Assembly: GCA_947623455.1 (NCBI GenBank)
Contig: OX392538.1
Span: 37,804,001-37,868,000, forward strand
Reading direction: 5' to 3'
DNA: 64,000 nt
Origin: Mimachlamys varia
Taxonomy: Eukaryota > Mollusca > Bivalvia > Pectinida > Pectinidae
A program made the position numbers and the translations under genes. Of this stretch, positions 21,676 to 33,068 are shown piece after piece. Below the pieces are notes generated by a model. That model saw nothing but the letters and a program-made list of their open reading frames with translations, ran no database searches and had not been told where the DNA came from. How positions within the stretch are numbered: the stretch's first letter is position 1; each line of letters begins with the position of its first letter.

Positions 21676-22497
21676 CCTAGATTTACATATCAAGATATTG
21701 CTGACCTGGATTTACAGCTCAAGATATTACTGACCTAGATTTACAGCTCAAGATATTACTGACCTAGATTTACATATCAAGATATTACTGACCTAGATTT
21801 ACGGCTCCAGATATTACTGACCTAGATTTACGGCTCAAGATATTACTGACCTAGATTTACGGCTCAAGATATTGCTGACCAAGATTTACAGTTCAAGATA
21901 TTAATGACCTAGATTTACGGCTCAAGATATTACTGACCTAGATTTACGGCTCAAGATATTGCTGACCAAGATTTACAGTTCAAGATATTACTGACCTAGA
22001 TTTACGGCTCAAGATATTACTGGCCTAGATTTACGGCTCAAGATATTACTGACCTAGATTTACAGCTCAAGATATTACTGGCCTAGATTTACAGCTCAAG
22101 ATTTTACTGGCCTAGATTTACGGCTCAAGATATTACTGGCCTAGATTTACAGCTCAAGATTTTACTGGCCTAGATTTACGGCTCAAGATATTACTGACCT
22201 AGATTTACAGCTCAAGATTTTACTGACCTAGATTTACGGCTCAAGATATTGCTGACCTAGATTTACGGCTCAAGATATTGCTGACCAAGATTTACAGTTG
22301 AAGATATTAATGACCTAGATTTACGGCTCAAGATATTACTGACCTAGATTTACGGCTCGAGATATTACTGACCAAGATTTATATCTAAAGATATTACTGA
22401 CCTAGATTTACGGCTCCAGATATTACTGACCTAGATTTCGGCTCAAGATATTACTGACCTAGATTTACGGCTCAAGATATTTCTGACCTAGATTTCT
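21676..22497. repeat. 29-bp tandem array, about 28 copies
   Basis: The unit is CCTAGATTTACGGCTCAAGA followed by TATTACTGA. Variants CATAT, CAGCT and CGGCT at one position are interspersed, and GACCAAGATTTACAGTT units recur at intervals, hinting at a weak higher-order pattern. It is non-coding. Confidence 0.92.
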
Positions 22498-22970
22498 CTT
22501 ACCCTGGATTACCAAAAGTTTACTTGTGTGATATTTTCTAACCTCCGTGTATTTCTCTAGATCTGGAGCTAATGGTAACACATACATGTACTAACGTCGT
22601 TTAGTTACAAAATGTACATGTATCTATCTAGATCTGGGGCTAAGGGTAACACTAACGTCATTTAGTTACAAAATGTCTGCTGAAATTAAAATGGATATTG
22701 ATCTGTGTCTACCAAGATCCTAGATCAGGATCAGGATTGTCTCCCTTTGGACAAAACTGACTACACTTCCGGCCAGGAAATTTGAAAGTATGATACAGAA
22801 ACTTCATGTGCGAAGAAATATTTTGAAAGTCAATTTCGAAGTTTGCAATTTTTGGTAATACATTTATATCAGACATATGTTAAGGTTAAATGGTTTGTAA
22901 AAATTCTTAAGTTAAAATCTTGACAAAACGAAGTTATATACATGTAACATACTAGTTAACTTTTAGAGAG

Positions 22971-23402
22971 TGTTCCGGTGGTGCAGTGGATAGTGCTCGT
23001 GCCTTTCACCAAGGCGACCGGGGTTCGATCGCACGAATGGACGTGAAAAGGTATGGGGTCACCTGCCTGACCACAGGGACCTGAGAATTCGTTACAGCTA
23101 GTTTTGGACCTAAAATAGGGTGTTTAGAGTAATTTTACACATTTGGGGGGTGAAGATCAATTTCCGATAAAAATGCCCCCTCTATGGTAAGCCTGTATGA
23201 CCATTGAGGGGGCATTTTTATTGGAAATTGATCTTAACCCCCCAAATGTGTAAAATTACTCTAAACACCTTATTTTAGGTCCAAAACTAGCTGTAACAAA
23301 TTCTCAGGTCCCTGTGTGCCCGACCACATGGGTTTTCCACAAGTACGCAATTTTTCTCCCACAATTTGACCCCGCGCTAATATTCGGGCCAACAAGAGTG
23401 AT
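22971..23402 (+). mobile_element. tRNA-derived SINE split by a palindromic element
   Basis: The A box TGGTGCAGTGG is at 22979-22989 and the B box GGTTCGATC at 23022-23030. The body continues to TGGGGTCACCTGCCTGAC, is interrupted at 23072-23316, and resumes TGCCCGACCACATGGGTTTT to CGGGCCAACAAGAGTGATT. The copy at 19008-19184 has the uninterrupted arrangement on the other strand. Confidence 0.8.
23072..23316. mobile_element. hAT-like palindromic MITE nested in the SINE
   Basis: Two arms of 116 bp (23072-23187 and 23201-23316) are inverted repeats with about five mismatches around a 13-bp loop. The ends are CACAGGGACC and GGTCCCTGTG. They are flanked by an 8-bp target duplication with one mismatch, TGCCTGAC (23064-23071) and TGCCCGAC (23317-23324). 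An 8-bp duplication and CA(C)AGGG ends fit the hAT superfamily. No coding sequence is present. Confidence 0.85.
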
Positions 23403-23404
23403 TA

Positions 23405-25190
23405 ATATAAATTGAAATAACCTGTTCTGTAATTGATACAGAATTATAAATCATATATTTATGATCAGACTTGAGAATATACTGGATTTACTTCCGAAAT
23501 TTAATCCCTGCACATTATCTCAGTTAATTTGTTATAAGTTAATCAATCCTACAACAATTATTATACATACGAAATGTACATGGAACATGTACGTATAAAG
23601 CCTGTACCTGCAATGATCACCCCCCCCCCCCATCATCATTCTATGTGATATTTTTCTGGCAAACTTGAAATAGGACATATTTTCAAATACAGTTAAATAA
23701 AAAAAGTCTCCTTTTTGTCCAGTAACTAGGTAGACTGGTATGGGAAGATATCAAAATTGAAAATATTTTGTCAATAAATTGAAATTTAGACAGATTTTAT
23801 TATGAAAATAAAATAAAATCTGTTAGTTTGACTAAGTGAAAATAACTGTTTCCCTAATCAACAACTTAACCTATGACTCAGTTTAACGGTTATTTTAATA
23901 AACTTCAATTGATATTGATAACTTTGATTTAGAAAATATCACATGGAAATATAATAATCGTATTTTGTTCCCGATTTCGAGGCGTGGTCGTGTAACACCA
24001 CGTTGTTTTGGCGTGACTTTCTCGCGAAAAGTCGCCCTGGGCCAAAAAAGTCTATATTAGTAGTCGCGAAATTTCTACTCCGACGACCTTTGTTCCGTGA
24101 ACGTAATAAATGTTCATTCTAATTAAATAAACAAACATCTCAAAATAGCCTTAAGACCTAAACACACTACGTATACTCACCAGAAAAGAATTCTGCAATG
24201 TATTTATCACAGGGAGTAAAGAGTCATGATTGTCCACTCACTGTCCGAGATCGAGAAGGACCTTTTCCGTGGTCACGGTGTGATGAATGGCCAGAGTGAC
24301 CGAAAGTGGACAGCTACGATGACAATTGCGAGAGGCCGGAACACGAAACTGTAAAAACTGGCACAGGTTTACGTACTAACCGGCGAATCGTAAAAGCGGT
24401 GCATGTTTGTATCATAACCTGAAATATTTAGCACAACGAGCGCCAAAACGTTACGCTCAAAGACTACCCCTACGGAACCAATCGGGTTCTCGCTATCATA
24501 CACAATTATTTTATTACTATTTTACTTCAATTACTTATATCACAGATAAAGGTGTATATTTTACGTACATATATATGTGTGTGTGTGTGTATTCAGAGAG
24601 CATGCCTGTTCGAACATCGCGTATAGGTGCACAATCTTTTACGTGCGGTAAAAATAATAAATCTGACAACTATTGATACATGGCCAGCGTTATACCTGTG
24701 TATATACCTGTAGTGTATGTAGATTACGACCCGTGACATCAAGGTATGGGTCATACGTACGGTTTTTCCTGTCACTTATCTCATACGTATATGTCATTGT
24801 TACACAAACAATATATATTCCGGTCCCCCGTATATACGGAACTGTTACGTTTAATTATACAGAAAATAGGAAATGCATCGCTTATACGTGTAAACAAGCT
24901 ACATTCTGTGATAACATACATATTTGATAGCCAATGATATTGATACTTCATTCACGAAGTGATTTATTTATGTTTGATGTTAGGTTTGGTGTGGGCTTAT
25001 TCACTCAGTGATGCCAACTGATCTTCACGGAGATTGTTTTGAAAATGATATCCTAATATCGCAATGAGAAAAACCAGGGACCTTATTCATGAAACAGTTC
25101 TCATAATGAATTTTGTACTGAAACAAGCATACTTATAACTCACTGGGAAATGTCACGTCTAACAATGAAAAGAGTATTCAGTTTACGAGA
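23405..25190. other. Intergenic DNA, no gene seen
   Basis: It holds a C-run at about 23616-23630, a (TG)n tract near 24575-24592 and otherwise AT-rich sequence. The short open frames here have no recognisable content. Confidence 0.45.
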
Positions 25191-25191
25191 A

Positions 25192-25376
25192 AGACTCGTT
25201 ATAACGAGAAAGAAACTCGTAATTACGAGAACGAAATCCGTTATTACGAGAAAAAAATCTCGTAATTACGAGAAATAATCTCGTTATAACGAGAATAAAA
25301 CTGATTATTACGAGAAATAATCTCGTTATAACGAGAAGTAAACTCGTTATTAGGAGAAACATCTCGTAATTACGAA
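25192..25376. repeat. Array of short perfect palindromes (CTCGTAATTACGAG type)
   Basis: Roughly seven units of 26-28 bp each contain a palindrome such as CTCGTTATAACGAG or CTCGTAATTACGAG, joined by AAATA-rich spacers. Both palindrome versions occur and alternate irregularly. Confidence 0.85.
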
Positions 25377-25619
25377 ATGAAAATTTATTTATTTTCTTCT
25401 TGCAGATTTTTTTTCTAGTGATCCTATTCGACTTCCGTCTCTCTTTTTTTCAAATGAAAAATATTTCATTATCAATTTACATCTAGAACAAAATTAAAAT
25501 TTTCAGCACTCAAGCACAAAAACGGCTTCATGAATACGGCTCCGACCTTTAGTAAAAGCTACAACAAAGAGCTATCGCTGGCTATCAGTTTCTAAGCTAT
25601 AACTGTAAACTAGAGACTT

Positions 25620-26270
25620 GTTTTAGTGAACAAAAACATATGTCTCCCCTTATATTTTTTTTATTCTGACCAAATTTCCTTCATAATGTCATAACAAAAG
25701 GCTCAGCACTTAATAAATGTAAAATTTGACCTTAACCTATGGCGCTGTGACCTTAAGGTTTGGCCAGTGGATATCTTTCTTTATCTTGACCAAATTCCCT
25801 TCATGGTGTTATAACAAGATATAAATCAATAAAAAATAGACAAACGGGCGAACAGAAGGACATGCAGACGAACGGACGGACAAGTTAATTACTACAGGGC
25901 ACCCGCATCGAAGATTGGCCATGCTTACCTTGCGGTTAATTAGACAGTGAGGGTGAGATTGCATCACCTTGGCGTACACCTTTGAATGTTTGAAAAAGTC
26001 ATACATTTTTTATCTCTGACCTTTGGGTGAAGATCACAATTGCCTATTGACATTGCACTGCACATCTTCTATGGGCGATGCTGGTATACTAAAAGTTTTA
26101 TCAATATAATTATCTTTTACGGTCTAAAAGTTATCGCCTGAATCTGACCTCCGACCTTGAGGTCAAGGTCACATTGGCATAATTACAGTGCACTGACATC
26201 TTTAGGTGATGCGTGTATACTGCAAGGTTCGTCAATATATCTTCAACGGTTTAGAAGTTATGGCCAGGAC
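25620..26270. repeat. Degenerate interspersed repeat with 'GACCTTGAGGTCAAGGTCAC' motifs
   Basis: Repeated phrases such as TGACCTT.A..T...., TTGACCAAATT.CCTTCAT.. TGT.ATAACAA and GACCTTGAGGTCAAGGTCAC recur within the block, for instance near 25666 and 25788. It looks like an old repeat rather than a gene. Confidence 0.45.
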
Positions 26271-26272
26271 AA

Positions 26273-26352
26273 GAATTATTAGAAGAACCAGAATAAGAAC
26301 AAGAACCAGAACCAGAATAAGAACCAAAACCAGAATAAGAACCAGAACCGGT
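26273..26352. repeat. (AGAACC/AGAATA) microsatellite
   Basis: This is a hexanucleotide-type tract of AGAACC and AGAATA units. The Arg-Thr repeat in the overlapping open frame is produced by it and is not a gene. Confidence 0.8.
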
Positions 26353-26544
26353 ACTTATACAATATGGCTCCCTTCATACGAAGGGCAAACATTACAATAC
26401 TTAACTTAAACAATGTTCAATTCAATAATCAAGAATTGTAATTGTTAAATTTAGTTACAAAAATAGTTTGACATGGATTAGAAAACAAATGAAGTGCATT
26501 TGAAGGAGTACAATTTATAAAAATCTTGACGCTGGAATTAATTT

Positions 26545-27003
26545 AGTTTGGTTTGGTTTGATTGTTTTAGCGTCCTATTAACAGCCATGGTAAGTAAAGG
26601 ACGGTATCCCGATGTGTACGATGTCGATGCGTGTGATGAGAGCCTGTGCATTTTGAAGGCCAAGGTATTTTCGTGTAAGCCTTCTCGCGATAGTCAGGAT
26701 TTTTTTTTAAAGTGCTACCACACTGAAGTACATGTATATTCCAAAAGGCCCCAAGCAGAACAGCCTACCGGTCACATTACACTGATAATGCGTGCACTCC
26801 CTTGATGACGAATATTGATCGTCAAGCAGGGAGTGAAAGCTACCATTATTAGAGACTGGTACAATGTAATGTATCGACCCTTGTAACAGAACCCATAGCC
26901 TTCATCACAGGGACGAACGCTCAACTAAAGGCCAATAGCTAGGTAGTGTCAAGGTTGACATTAGGAAAGAGAAAGTTGTTCGGAACTCAGAAAAAGACGA
27001 TCA
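26545..27003 (+). mobile_element. SINE-like element, copy 1
   Basis: It starts TTTGGTTTGGTTTGATTGTT, then CGTCCTATTAACAGCCA. It contains AAAGTGCTACCACACTGAAG at about 26709 and ends with GACATTAGGAAAG.GAAAGTTGTTC. The same order occurs at 38812-39240, and an inverted part at 28376-28540. Confidence 0.65.
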
Positions 27004-27041
27004 TATTATAAGAAGAACGCGGTTATTTCGTTCGGTTTGGT

Positions 27042-27238
27042 TGGCTTGTTTAATTTTATTTAACGTCCTATTGACAGCCAGGGTCATTTAAAGACGTGGT
27101 AGGTTTTGGAGGTGGAGGAAAGCCGGAGTACCCAGAGAAAAACCACCGACCTACCGTCAGTACCTGGCAACTGCTCCGGGTTGGATTCGAACTCGCAACC
27201 CAGAGGTGGAGGGCTAGTGGTAGACTGACGGAACACCT
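27042..27238 (-). mobile_element. tRNA-derived SINE, second family
   Basis: On the minus strand it has a tRNA-like head with B box GAGTTCGAATCC near 27188, then GGTTTTTCTCTGGGTACTCC. It ends in GGCTGTCAATAGGACGTTAA, a tail shared with the 26545 and 38812 elements. Confidence 0.65.
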
Positions 27239-28375
27239 TTTCGTTTGGAATATTATGAAATAATTAAAAACATTAGATTTTACTTTTACAGGTAATCCAG
27301 AAATTACGCCTTATTCTCCGTCTGCTAGAGGCGTGCGTGATCCGTTCTTTGATGCACCTGTGTAGTTAATCACTAACAGGTCCGGTGTTTGACCCGAACC
27401 TTAACTATGCCGTAGTAACATCACTACACGTTTGACGTACCAGGTACAATAACTCTCTTTCTATTACCACTTTCAACTTGTCAGTTTATGTAGCAGACTA
27501 AAGGCCACCATTAGATTGTAACAAATACCCCAGGGTCCAGACCTCCCATAGCACGAGCGCAATCTTCATCACACCTGTGTGTTAAACACGAGGAGGGATG
27601 CTGAACAAATAGTTGTCTGGAGACGAGTTAGATATTTATCAGTTATGGACCTTGGTGATGTCAATATGGTAATATACCCACCTGATAAAATCAAATATAA
27701 ACCACGGGCGATTGACCGAATCAAAAGTCCTCAAGTTTTGTATTAGATATGAAATTTGTTTGCAAAAGACTGAAATAGAAATTGCAGTATATCTTTCTCG
27801 ATAAAGAATGTTTACAGTGGGTCTCTGTGACGTCTTAATGAATATCACTTAATAAACACAATAATGACTCTCTGTTTTTTAAAAGAGGGAATATCAAGTC
27901 AATATCACAAAATGCGGACCTCCACGTGACCATATTATAGCCAATGAGAATTAAGAAAAGCCGTACACTTTACCAAATCTGAAATTACTACATTGTAGTT
28001 ATCTACTCTGGAGTGTAATTATTTTTTTACTAGTATGACCCCTGACCAGGTATGTCGACACCATAGCTGATTATCTGCCTTTTAAGAAGCACGAACTATT
28101 TCCCTTTGACCAGATTGGATTGACTAAATGTATCTTCCAGGCGTTGCCCTGCTAGTAGGGTGTAATGATTGTGTCTGCTGCCCCATCGCCAGATTCGAAA
28201 GCGGCGTATTTGGGATCGTTTCCTTTATTTATTTACAACCTCCTTCTCTCTAATCACTCCCTTTACTCCTCTGTCCCGTTTTGACCTAAATTTGAGCGTT
28301 CGCCCCTGTAAGGAAGGCTTTGTTTTCTGTCCCCTGGCCGACGCATTCAGTTTCAAAAACCGGAAGTTACTACTC

Positions 28376-28540
28376 CTTTCTTGACGCTCAGCATTATGGG
28401 AGTGCAGACTCTGCACCAGTTGTCAATATAATGTGACTGGTCGGGGTGTACTGCCTGCGGCCTTCGGAGTTATACTTCAGTGTGGTAGCACTTTAATCGG
28501 CACAAGTTCCAGATTTCGCAAGGAGGCTTACACGAATTTA
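28376..28540 (-). mobile_element. SINE-like element fragment (inverted copy)
   Basis: It contains CTTCAGTGTGGTAGCACTTT, the complement of the conserved block in the 26545 and 38812 copies. GGAGGCTTACACGAA and GCATTATGGGAGTG are also shared with the latter. It ends about 120 bp upstream of a TATA box. Confidence 0.6.
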
Positions 28541-28658
28541 CAGAGCCTTCAAAATTCCCTAATATAAGAAACGTTGGTGAAACCCTGAGCAGAGCTGCAT
28601 TCCCTCGTCCTTCAATTTCCCAAGCGTTTTGCAGACGTCACAGTGATGACGGTCTCAG

Positions 28659-28666
28659 TATATAAG
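28659..28666 (+). promoter_or_regulatory. TATA box of the Met-rich gene
   Basis: TATATAAG is followed at about 30 bp by a short region ending AAAAAG|GTAAGT at 28718. This is the expected layout of promoter, initiator and a short non-coding exon for the coding exons at 31138 and 31893. The link across the 2.4-kb intron is inferred. Confidence 0.5.
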
Positions 28667-28689
28667 TTTGAGGAAAACATCTCGTATTA

Positions 28690-28717
28690 CACATAAACTG
28701 GACTCCACACTAAAAAG
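28690..28717 (+). other. Probable non-coding first exon of the Met-rich gene
   Basis: The start is estimated from the TATA spacing. The end is fixed by the strong donor G|GTAAGT at 28718. It contains no ATG. The next acceptor used would be TTTTCTCCCACAG at 31137, just before the start codon. Confidence 0.45.
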
Positions 28718-29169
28718 GTAAGTAATCAGTTTCGTAATACATCGTATTATTTATTCTAAAGTAATCTAGACGATAATGACTTTTCTTCTTATTTTATTAA
28801 TACCAGAATATCTGTTTCCTTTGCATCTGTCACATGTGACCAACCCGAAATATTCCAATGTTAAATATAATTTTTGCTTATAGATCCATGTTAAACGACC
28901 TAATAGCCATGATATTGGTTGTAAGTTTCATGTATGACGTCCCGCCTACGACACGAACATGACATCAGATACTTACGCATTTGAGTCATAATGGTTGTTT
29001 TGTTTTCTTACAATTTTCAAGGCTGTATGGAGATTTATTGTTGGACCTAATTCCTGCCGGTATTAATTCAATATTGGGTCGGACATACTTTGGAGAATCT
29101 TTCCTGGATCACTCAATGACATATCATTGCCCTATATATGTTTTTTTTCAATATTCCTAAAGTTTTGTC

Positions 29170-30900
29170 AAAGTCATTCACGCGTAACATACAGATGTAC
29201 AAATATGCCAACGTTGAGCAGTTCAGAACATTATTAAAAGAGACTGACTGGTCATGTCTTGACACTAATGATATGGAGTAATAGTAATAGTCAAATAGAT
29301 TCGTTAGAATTTAAATGTGTAGGTAATAAATGTGTTAACATGATTAGACAGGCAAAAAAGAGGTCTTTCAACAAACTTACTTCCCAATTAACAGGAAAAT
29401 AGTCGAAATAAGTTCTGGTGGAAAGTTGTTCATAATTTCATTTCATTACACAAAACCCCCAAAATGTTCAAATTCCTTCTGTATTGTTTTATACTACGAT
29501 ACTACGACGATGCCACTGACACCGCTAACGTATTCAATGCTTTACTTTTCTTGTCAATCGTCAGTGGACGATTCTGCTTCGCTTCATAACACTAAACAAC
29601 CTTAAAGGCCCAATATACGTAACTTTCGGCAAAACTTGAAGCGAAAATCAAGACTTATACCTTTTTATTATTATAGATTTAGTTAAGATTAACTGATATC
29701 AGCAATATTCATGATGAATTCTTACGCTGTTACTGGCTGGTACAGCAGCAGTTGAAACTCGATATTTGTAAACACGCGTCCATTTTGAACTGTCTTTTAA
29801 CTTCAGTTTGTTGTTGAAGTGGGCTCCACCTGAATCATTTTGCAATTCTTTGGATTTTTCTGTCAACAGTTTCTTGTTAGTTACCGCTCTGGTTTACTTC
29901 GTTTTAGGCTTATTTTTGCATGGTTATCAACTGGATTTTTTTTCATAATTTTTCAGAATCACAAAAAAATTCCTGAATTTATGTATATTGGGCCTTTAAT
30001 GAAATAACTATAACAATCAATGTCACAAAAGATGTATTGGTAAATTTCTAAGGCCGTGGGAACTGACTTGATTAGTCCAAGTATCCTTAAAAAGACGGCA
30101 CCTGCCTTTATGAGTTCCTCTTGTCCTCTTGTTTGACAAATCGCGTTCTTTGTCAAAAACACCATTGGGAAGGTTTTCGAACGCTGTGTTTTTAAATATA
30201 TAATAACTTCTAATAACTAATTGTTAAGGGTTTACCCCTGGAGATTCAATTAAAAACCAACATTTTAGTGTAACTGATGATGTCGGTAAAGCCTTAGATG
30301 CAGACAAAGAAATCGAGTCTAGCATTAAGGTGTCCTTTTCAAACTTTCCAAATTTGGTATTTCTAGTAGCTTATTGAAATGGTCTTAATGTAAGGAATAT
30401 ACAGGTGATTTTAAATAATTGTGTATCGGACTGGGCATCTATCAAGGCTGGGGTACCTCAGGGCTTGATCCTTGGTCCTCTTTTATTTCTTGTGTATATA
30501 AATGACATTGTGTATAATATTAATTCTATAATTTAGTTATTTGCCGATGACACGTCGCTGTACATAGTAGTTGAAAATCCCATCACGGCACATACCACTC
30601 TAGAGTCAGATATCAATAAAATTCATATATGGTATCGACAGTGGCTTTAAGACTTCAATCCCCCCAGAACTGAAACTATGTTAATAAGTAGGAAACGAAA
30701 TCCCAATAACCATCACTCAAAATACATGAACGATACTCCTATAAATAATGTATCTTCTCACAAGCACCATAGTGTATTCTTCTCAGGAGATGATCGTTGG
30801 TTAGATCAAGTTAATATTCCTTACTTAATTGCCAAAGCCTCATTTAAAATCAATATGAGATCGTTGAAATTATGTAACGATATACAAAAATGTATGTTTT
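29170..30900 (+). pseudogene. Decayed non-LTR retrotransposon with reverse transcriptase remnants
   Basis: Translated in shifting frames, the stretch shows LINE polyprotein pieces. They are an ISPSILKKTAPAFMSS-like segment (about 30070-30115), AGVPQGLILGPLLFLVYIND (about 30449-30508), and the RT catalytic FADD box as LFADDTSLYIV (about 30537-30570). A TMLISRK-like piece follows at about 30677. Stops and frameshifts interrupt every block, so it is dead. A TTAA MITE (29602-29999) splits it. It lies in the first intron of the Met-rich gene. It is a jockey/CR1-type lineage judging by the motifs. Confidence 0.75.
29602..29999 (+). mobile_element. TTAA-bounded MITE, copy 5 (inserted in the dead LINE)
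   Basis: TTAA is at 29602-29605 and 29996-29999. The left end is AGGCCCAATATACGTAACTT and the right end ATATTGGGCCT. LINE-related sequence occurs on both sides, so the MITE arrived after the LINE. Confidence 0.85.
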
Positions 30901-31142
30901 GATATGCCGGAATAAAAGAAAGTTTAAACGAAGGCAGCCCCGCCGAATTCCTATTCCTCAGGGTTGTATTAAAAATACAATGTTAATTGTATTGATTGTA
31001 TATCTATGTACTATAATGTGTTTCAGAATGTGGCTTATGTTAGCTAGATAGGACGCTACTATAAAATGTTTCATGTTGCATTCATGTATCTTTTATTTAT
31101 TTGACAGTGCTGAAATATGACCTATTTTCTCCCACAGTAAAT

Positions 31143-31260
31143 ATGCGAGTCCTGTTGTCATTATTCGTTGCCATGGTAGCCGTGGTGCTGACGGAAGCGA
31201 GGAGTATGCCCATGCAGCCAAACAATGCAGTCCGTCAAAACGCCATGGCACCTAACAAAG
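31143..31260 (+). CDS. Met-rich small secreted protein, exon 1
   Basis: The acceptor TTTTCTCCCACAG ends at 31137. ATG at 31143 opens 39 codons plus one base before a GTAGTA donor at 31261 (phase 1). Residues 1-20 are a signal peptide (MRVLLSLFVAMVAVVLTEA). The mature N-terminus is short, polar and already Met-rich (SMPMQPNNAV). I do not recognise the family. Confidence 0.72.
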
Positions 31261-31379
31261 GTAGTATACCTCTCGGTGATCACAAATATGATGTCTTTGT
31301 TTTGATAACTGCTTGAGATATTGGTTATATGGAATCTTTACGTGAATCTTACTTCAGCAATGTTAGAGGTTATGTTATT

Positions 31380-31625
31380 CGAGAAACGTTAATCCGGAAG
31401 TGGCGTACATTTTTTTTCTCAAATGGATAAAAACATTTTTATCATAAATCTTGCTAAATGTGATACATGTATTTGCCAAAAACACCAAATATTTCGTTCG
31501 TTTATGGACTTGACTAAAACTAAATAATTTAATAAAATATTCGGGAATCTTCGGCACTTTCCGTTAACATGAAAAATATGTAATCACTTTTTCGTTTACG
31601 GAAAGTGCCGACCGACCCCGATTGC
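31380..31625. repeat. Small inverted repeat in the Met-rich gene intron
   Basis: GGCACTTTCCGTTAA (about 31551) and TTTACGGAAAGTGCC (about 31596) form a hairpin of about 15 bp in the intron between the two coding exons. The rest of the intron is AT-rich. Confidence 0.5.
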
Positions 31626-31892
31626 AATAAAACACTCAATTATCTTAGTCCCCCGAGATATTGACTTGAAACTATTAACAGTGCTATTTGAAGTGGACTG
31701 GCAAGTGACCCTTTAACAAATCACATCGTATTACATTTTATGAATTCCCCGGTATGTTACCATGGTTATTTTAATCGGGAGAAAATGTTGTCTTCCAGAT
31801 GCCTTAGTTAAATTGATTCACTTGTGCGCGTGTCGTAATTATCATATTTGTGATAAATCTTTTTAGATAAATCATTTCTTTATTCGATTTAG

Positions 31893-32128
31893 ATTTTTGG
31901 CCAGGACCTGGGGCTCTTCCTCGAATGCCACCGAACATGCCTAACTCAATTTTCCCGCCACTGCCATTCATGAATTTTAGACCTGGGATGAATGGAAGGA
32001 TGCCGTTCGTCATGCCTGGTAGACCAAGGAAAGGGATGTTTGGGGGGAACAACCTTTTACCAATGATGTTTGCGACAAATGTGATCGACGAAGAAATGCT
32101 TCCCTTCATGCTGATGGCTGGCATGTAA
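31893..32128 (+). CDS. Met-rich small secreted protein, exon 2 with stop
   Basis: This exon follows ATTCGATTTAG and completes the split Asp codon (phase 1). The predicted 117-residue protein carries about 18 Met in all. The exon 2 part is built of Met, Pro, Gly, Phe and Arg/Lys (for example RMPPNMPNS, FMNFRPGMNGRMPF, VMPGRPRKGMFGG) and ends hydrophobic with LPFMLMAGM then TAA. No cysteine is present, so it is probably flexible or aggregating rather than a folded domain. A KGMF-type basic spot could be a processing site. The function is unknown; a matrix, adhesive or peptide-precursor role would all be guesses. AATAAA at 32361 is the likely polyadenylation signal. Confidence 0.72.
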
Positions 32129-32360
32129 ACTCTCCATAAAACCCATTGTAATAACTTTCGTACTTTTATTTTGTTCTCTACAAGAGTGCGCTTAAAACAA
32201 GAAGTCGAGAAATGCATTACTACGGATGGAATATAAAAATAACTGCCTTGTGTGAAATCAGCGATCGTTTTCATTGGTCAATGGCTTTAGCAGTCCATTC
32301 GCGATGTAGTTAACAATGACGATGATTGGTTGATCCAACTCGTGATAATTACTGGCATTG

Positions 32361-32366
32361 AATAAA
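32361..32366 (+). terminator. Probable polyadenylation signal of the Met-rich gene
   Basis: This is the first canonical AATAAA after the stop, about 230 bp downstream. Confidence 0.4.
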
Positions 32367-32479
32367 ATGATCTTTGTGAACGTTTGGGTTTTTTTTGTGT
32401 TTAAAGTTAACAGTATAGATAGCAGAGGGATTAACTTTGGAAGAATATTGGTCATTTGTTTTTACAATTTAATGGTCAA

Positions 32480-33060
32480 TAGGGGAAATATTACATTTTT
32501 TCATTTTTCGTAACATCAAAAATGTCAAGATTTTCAATCTGGGCTTAGGGTGTTGTCATTAATGGCACACCGTGCACAAAAACGTTGCACAGAGAATATA
32601 AAGAGATGATATACTTTATATACAATATACTTAAGGGAGGGGTTCAGATAATATGAAAGGTAAAATTTACCTACTTACCCAGCTGTTTATTATTTTTACA
32701 CTAAAAACCTGAAGTTTATTCGCATTATGCGATTTTTGAATTTCATACAAATTAACAGAATGCGAAATTCATCATGAAGAATTGAATAATTTAAAAATCT
32801 CAATAGAGAAACATTACAAAAGGTAAAGCGGAAATCTTAACTAAAGAACTTTCATTAACTTTTTTAATGCTTTTTTTGGGAATATTTTAGCTTAGAAAGT
32901 TTCTTAGGTTAAGGAACATTTGTGAAAGAGGGGCCTGCCATGTCTGTGTAATTAGATTATTGACAATGACTTTGTTTTGTTACATTTTAGTCTCAATGGA
33001 GAAGTACGTAGGTAAGATTGAGGAGAAACTTTGAACCATATTCAGCAATTAACTTTAATT
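32480..33060. other. Intergenic DNA, no gene seen
   Basis: AT-rich sequence with no recognised repeat or coding content. Confidence 0.45.
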
Positions 33061-33068
33061 AATAAATA

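Noticed and set aside
22971..23040. Possible functional tRNA gene
   Set aside because: A and B boxes are present, but the sequence continues into a repeated SINE body and no full cloverleaf with an acceptor stem can be drawn.
26206..26409. Arg-Thr repeat frame
   Set aside because: Generated by the AGAACC/AGAATA microsatellite.
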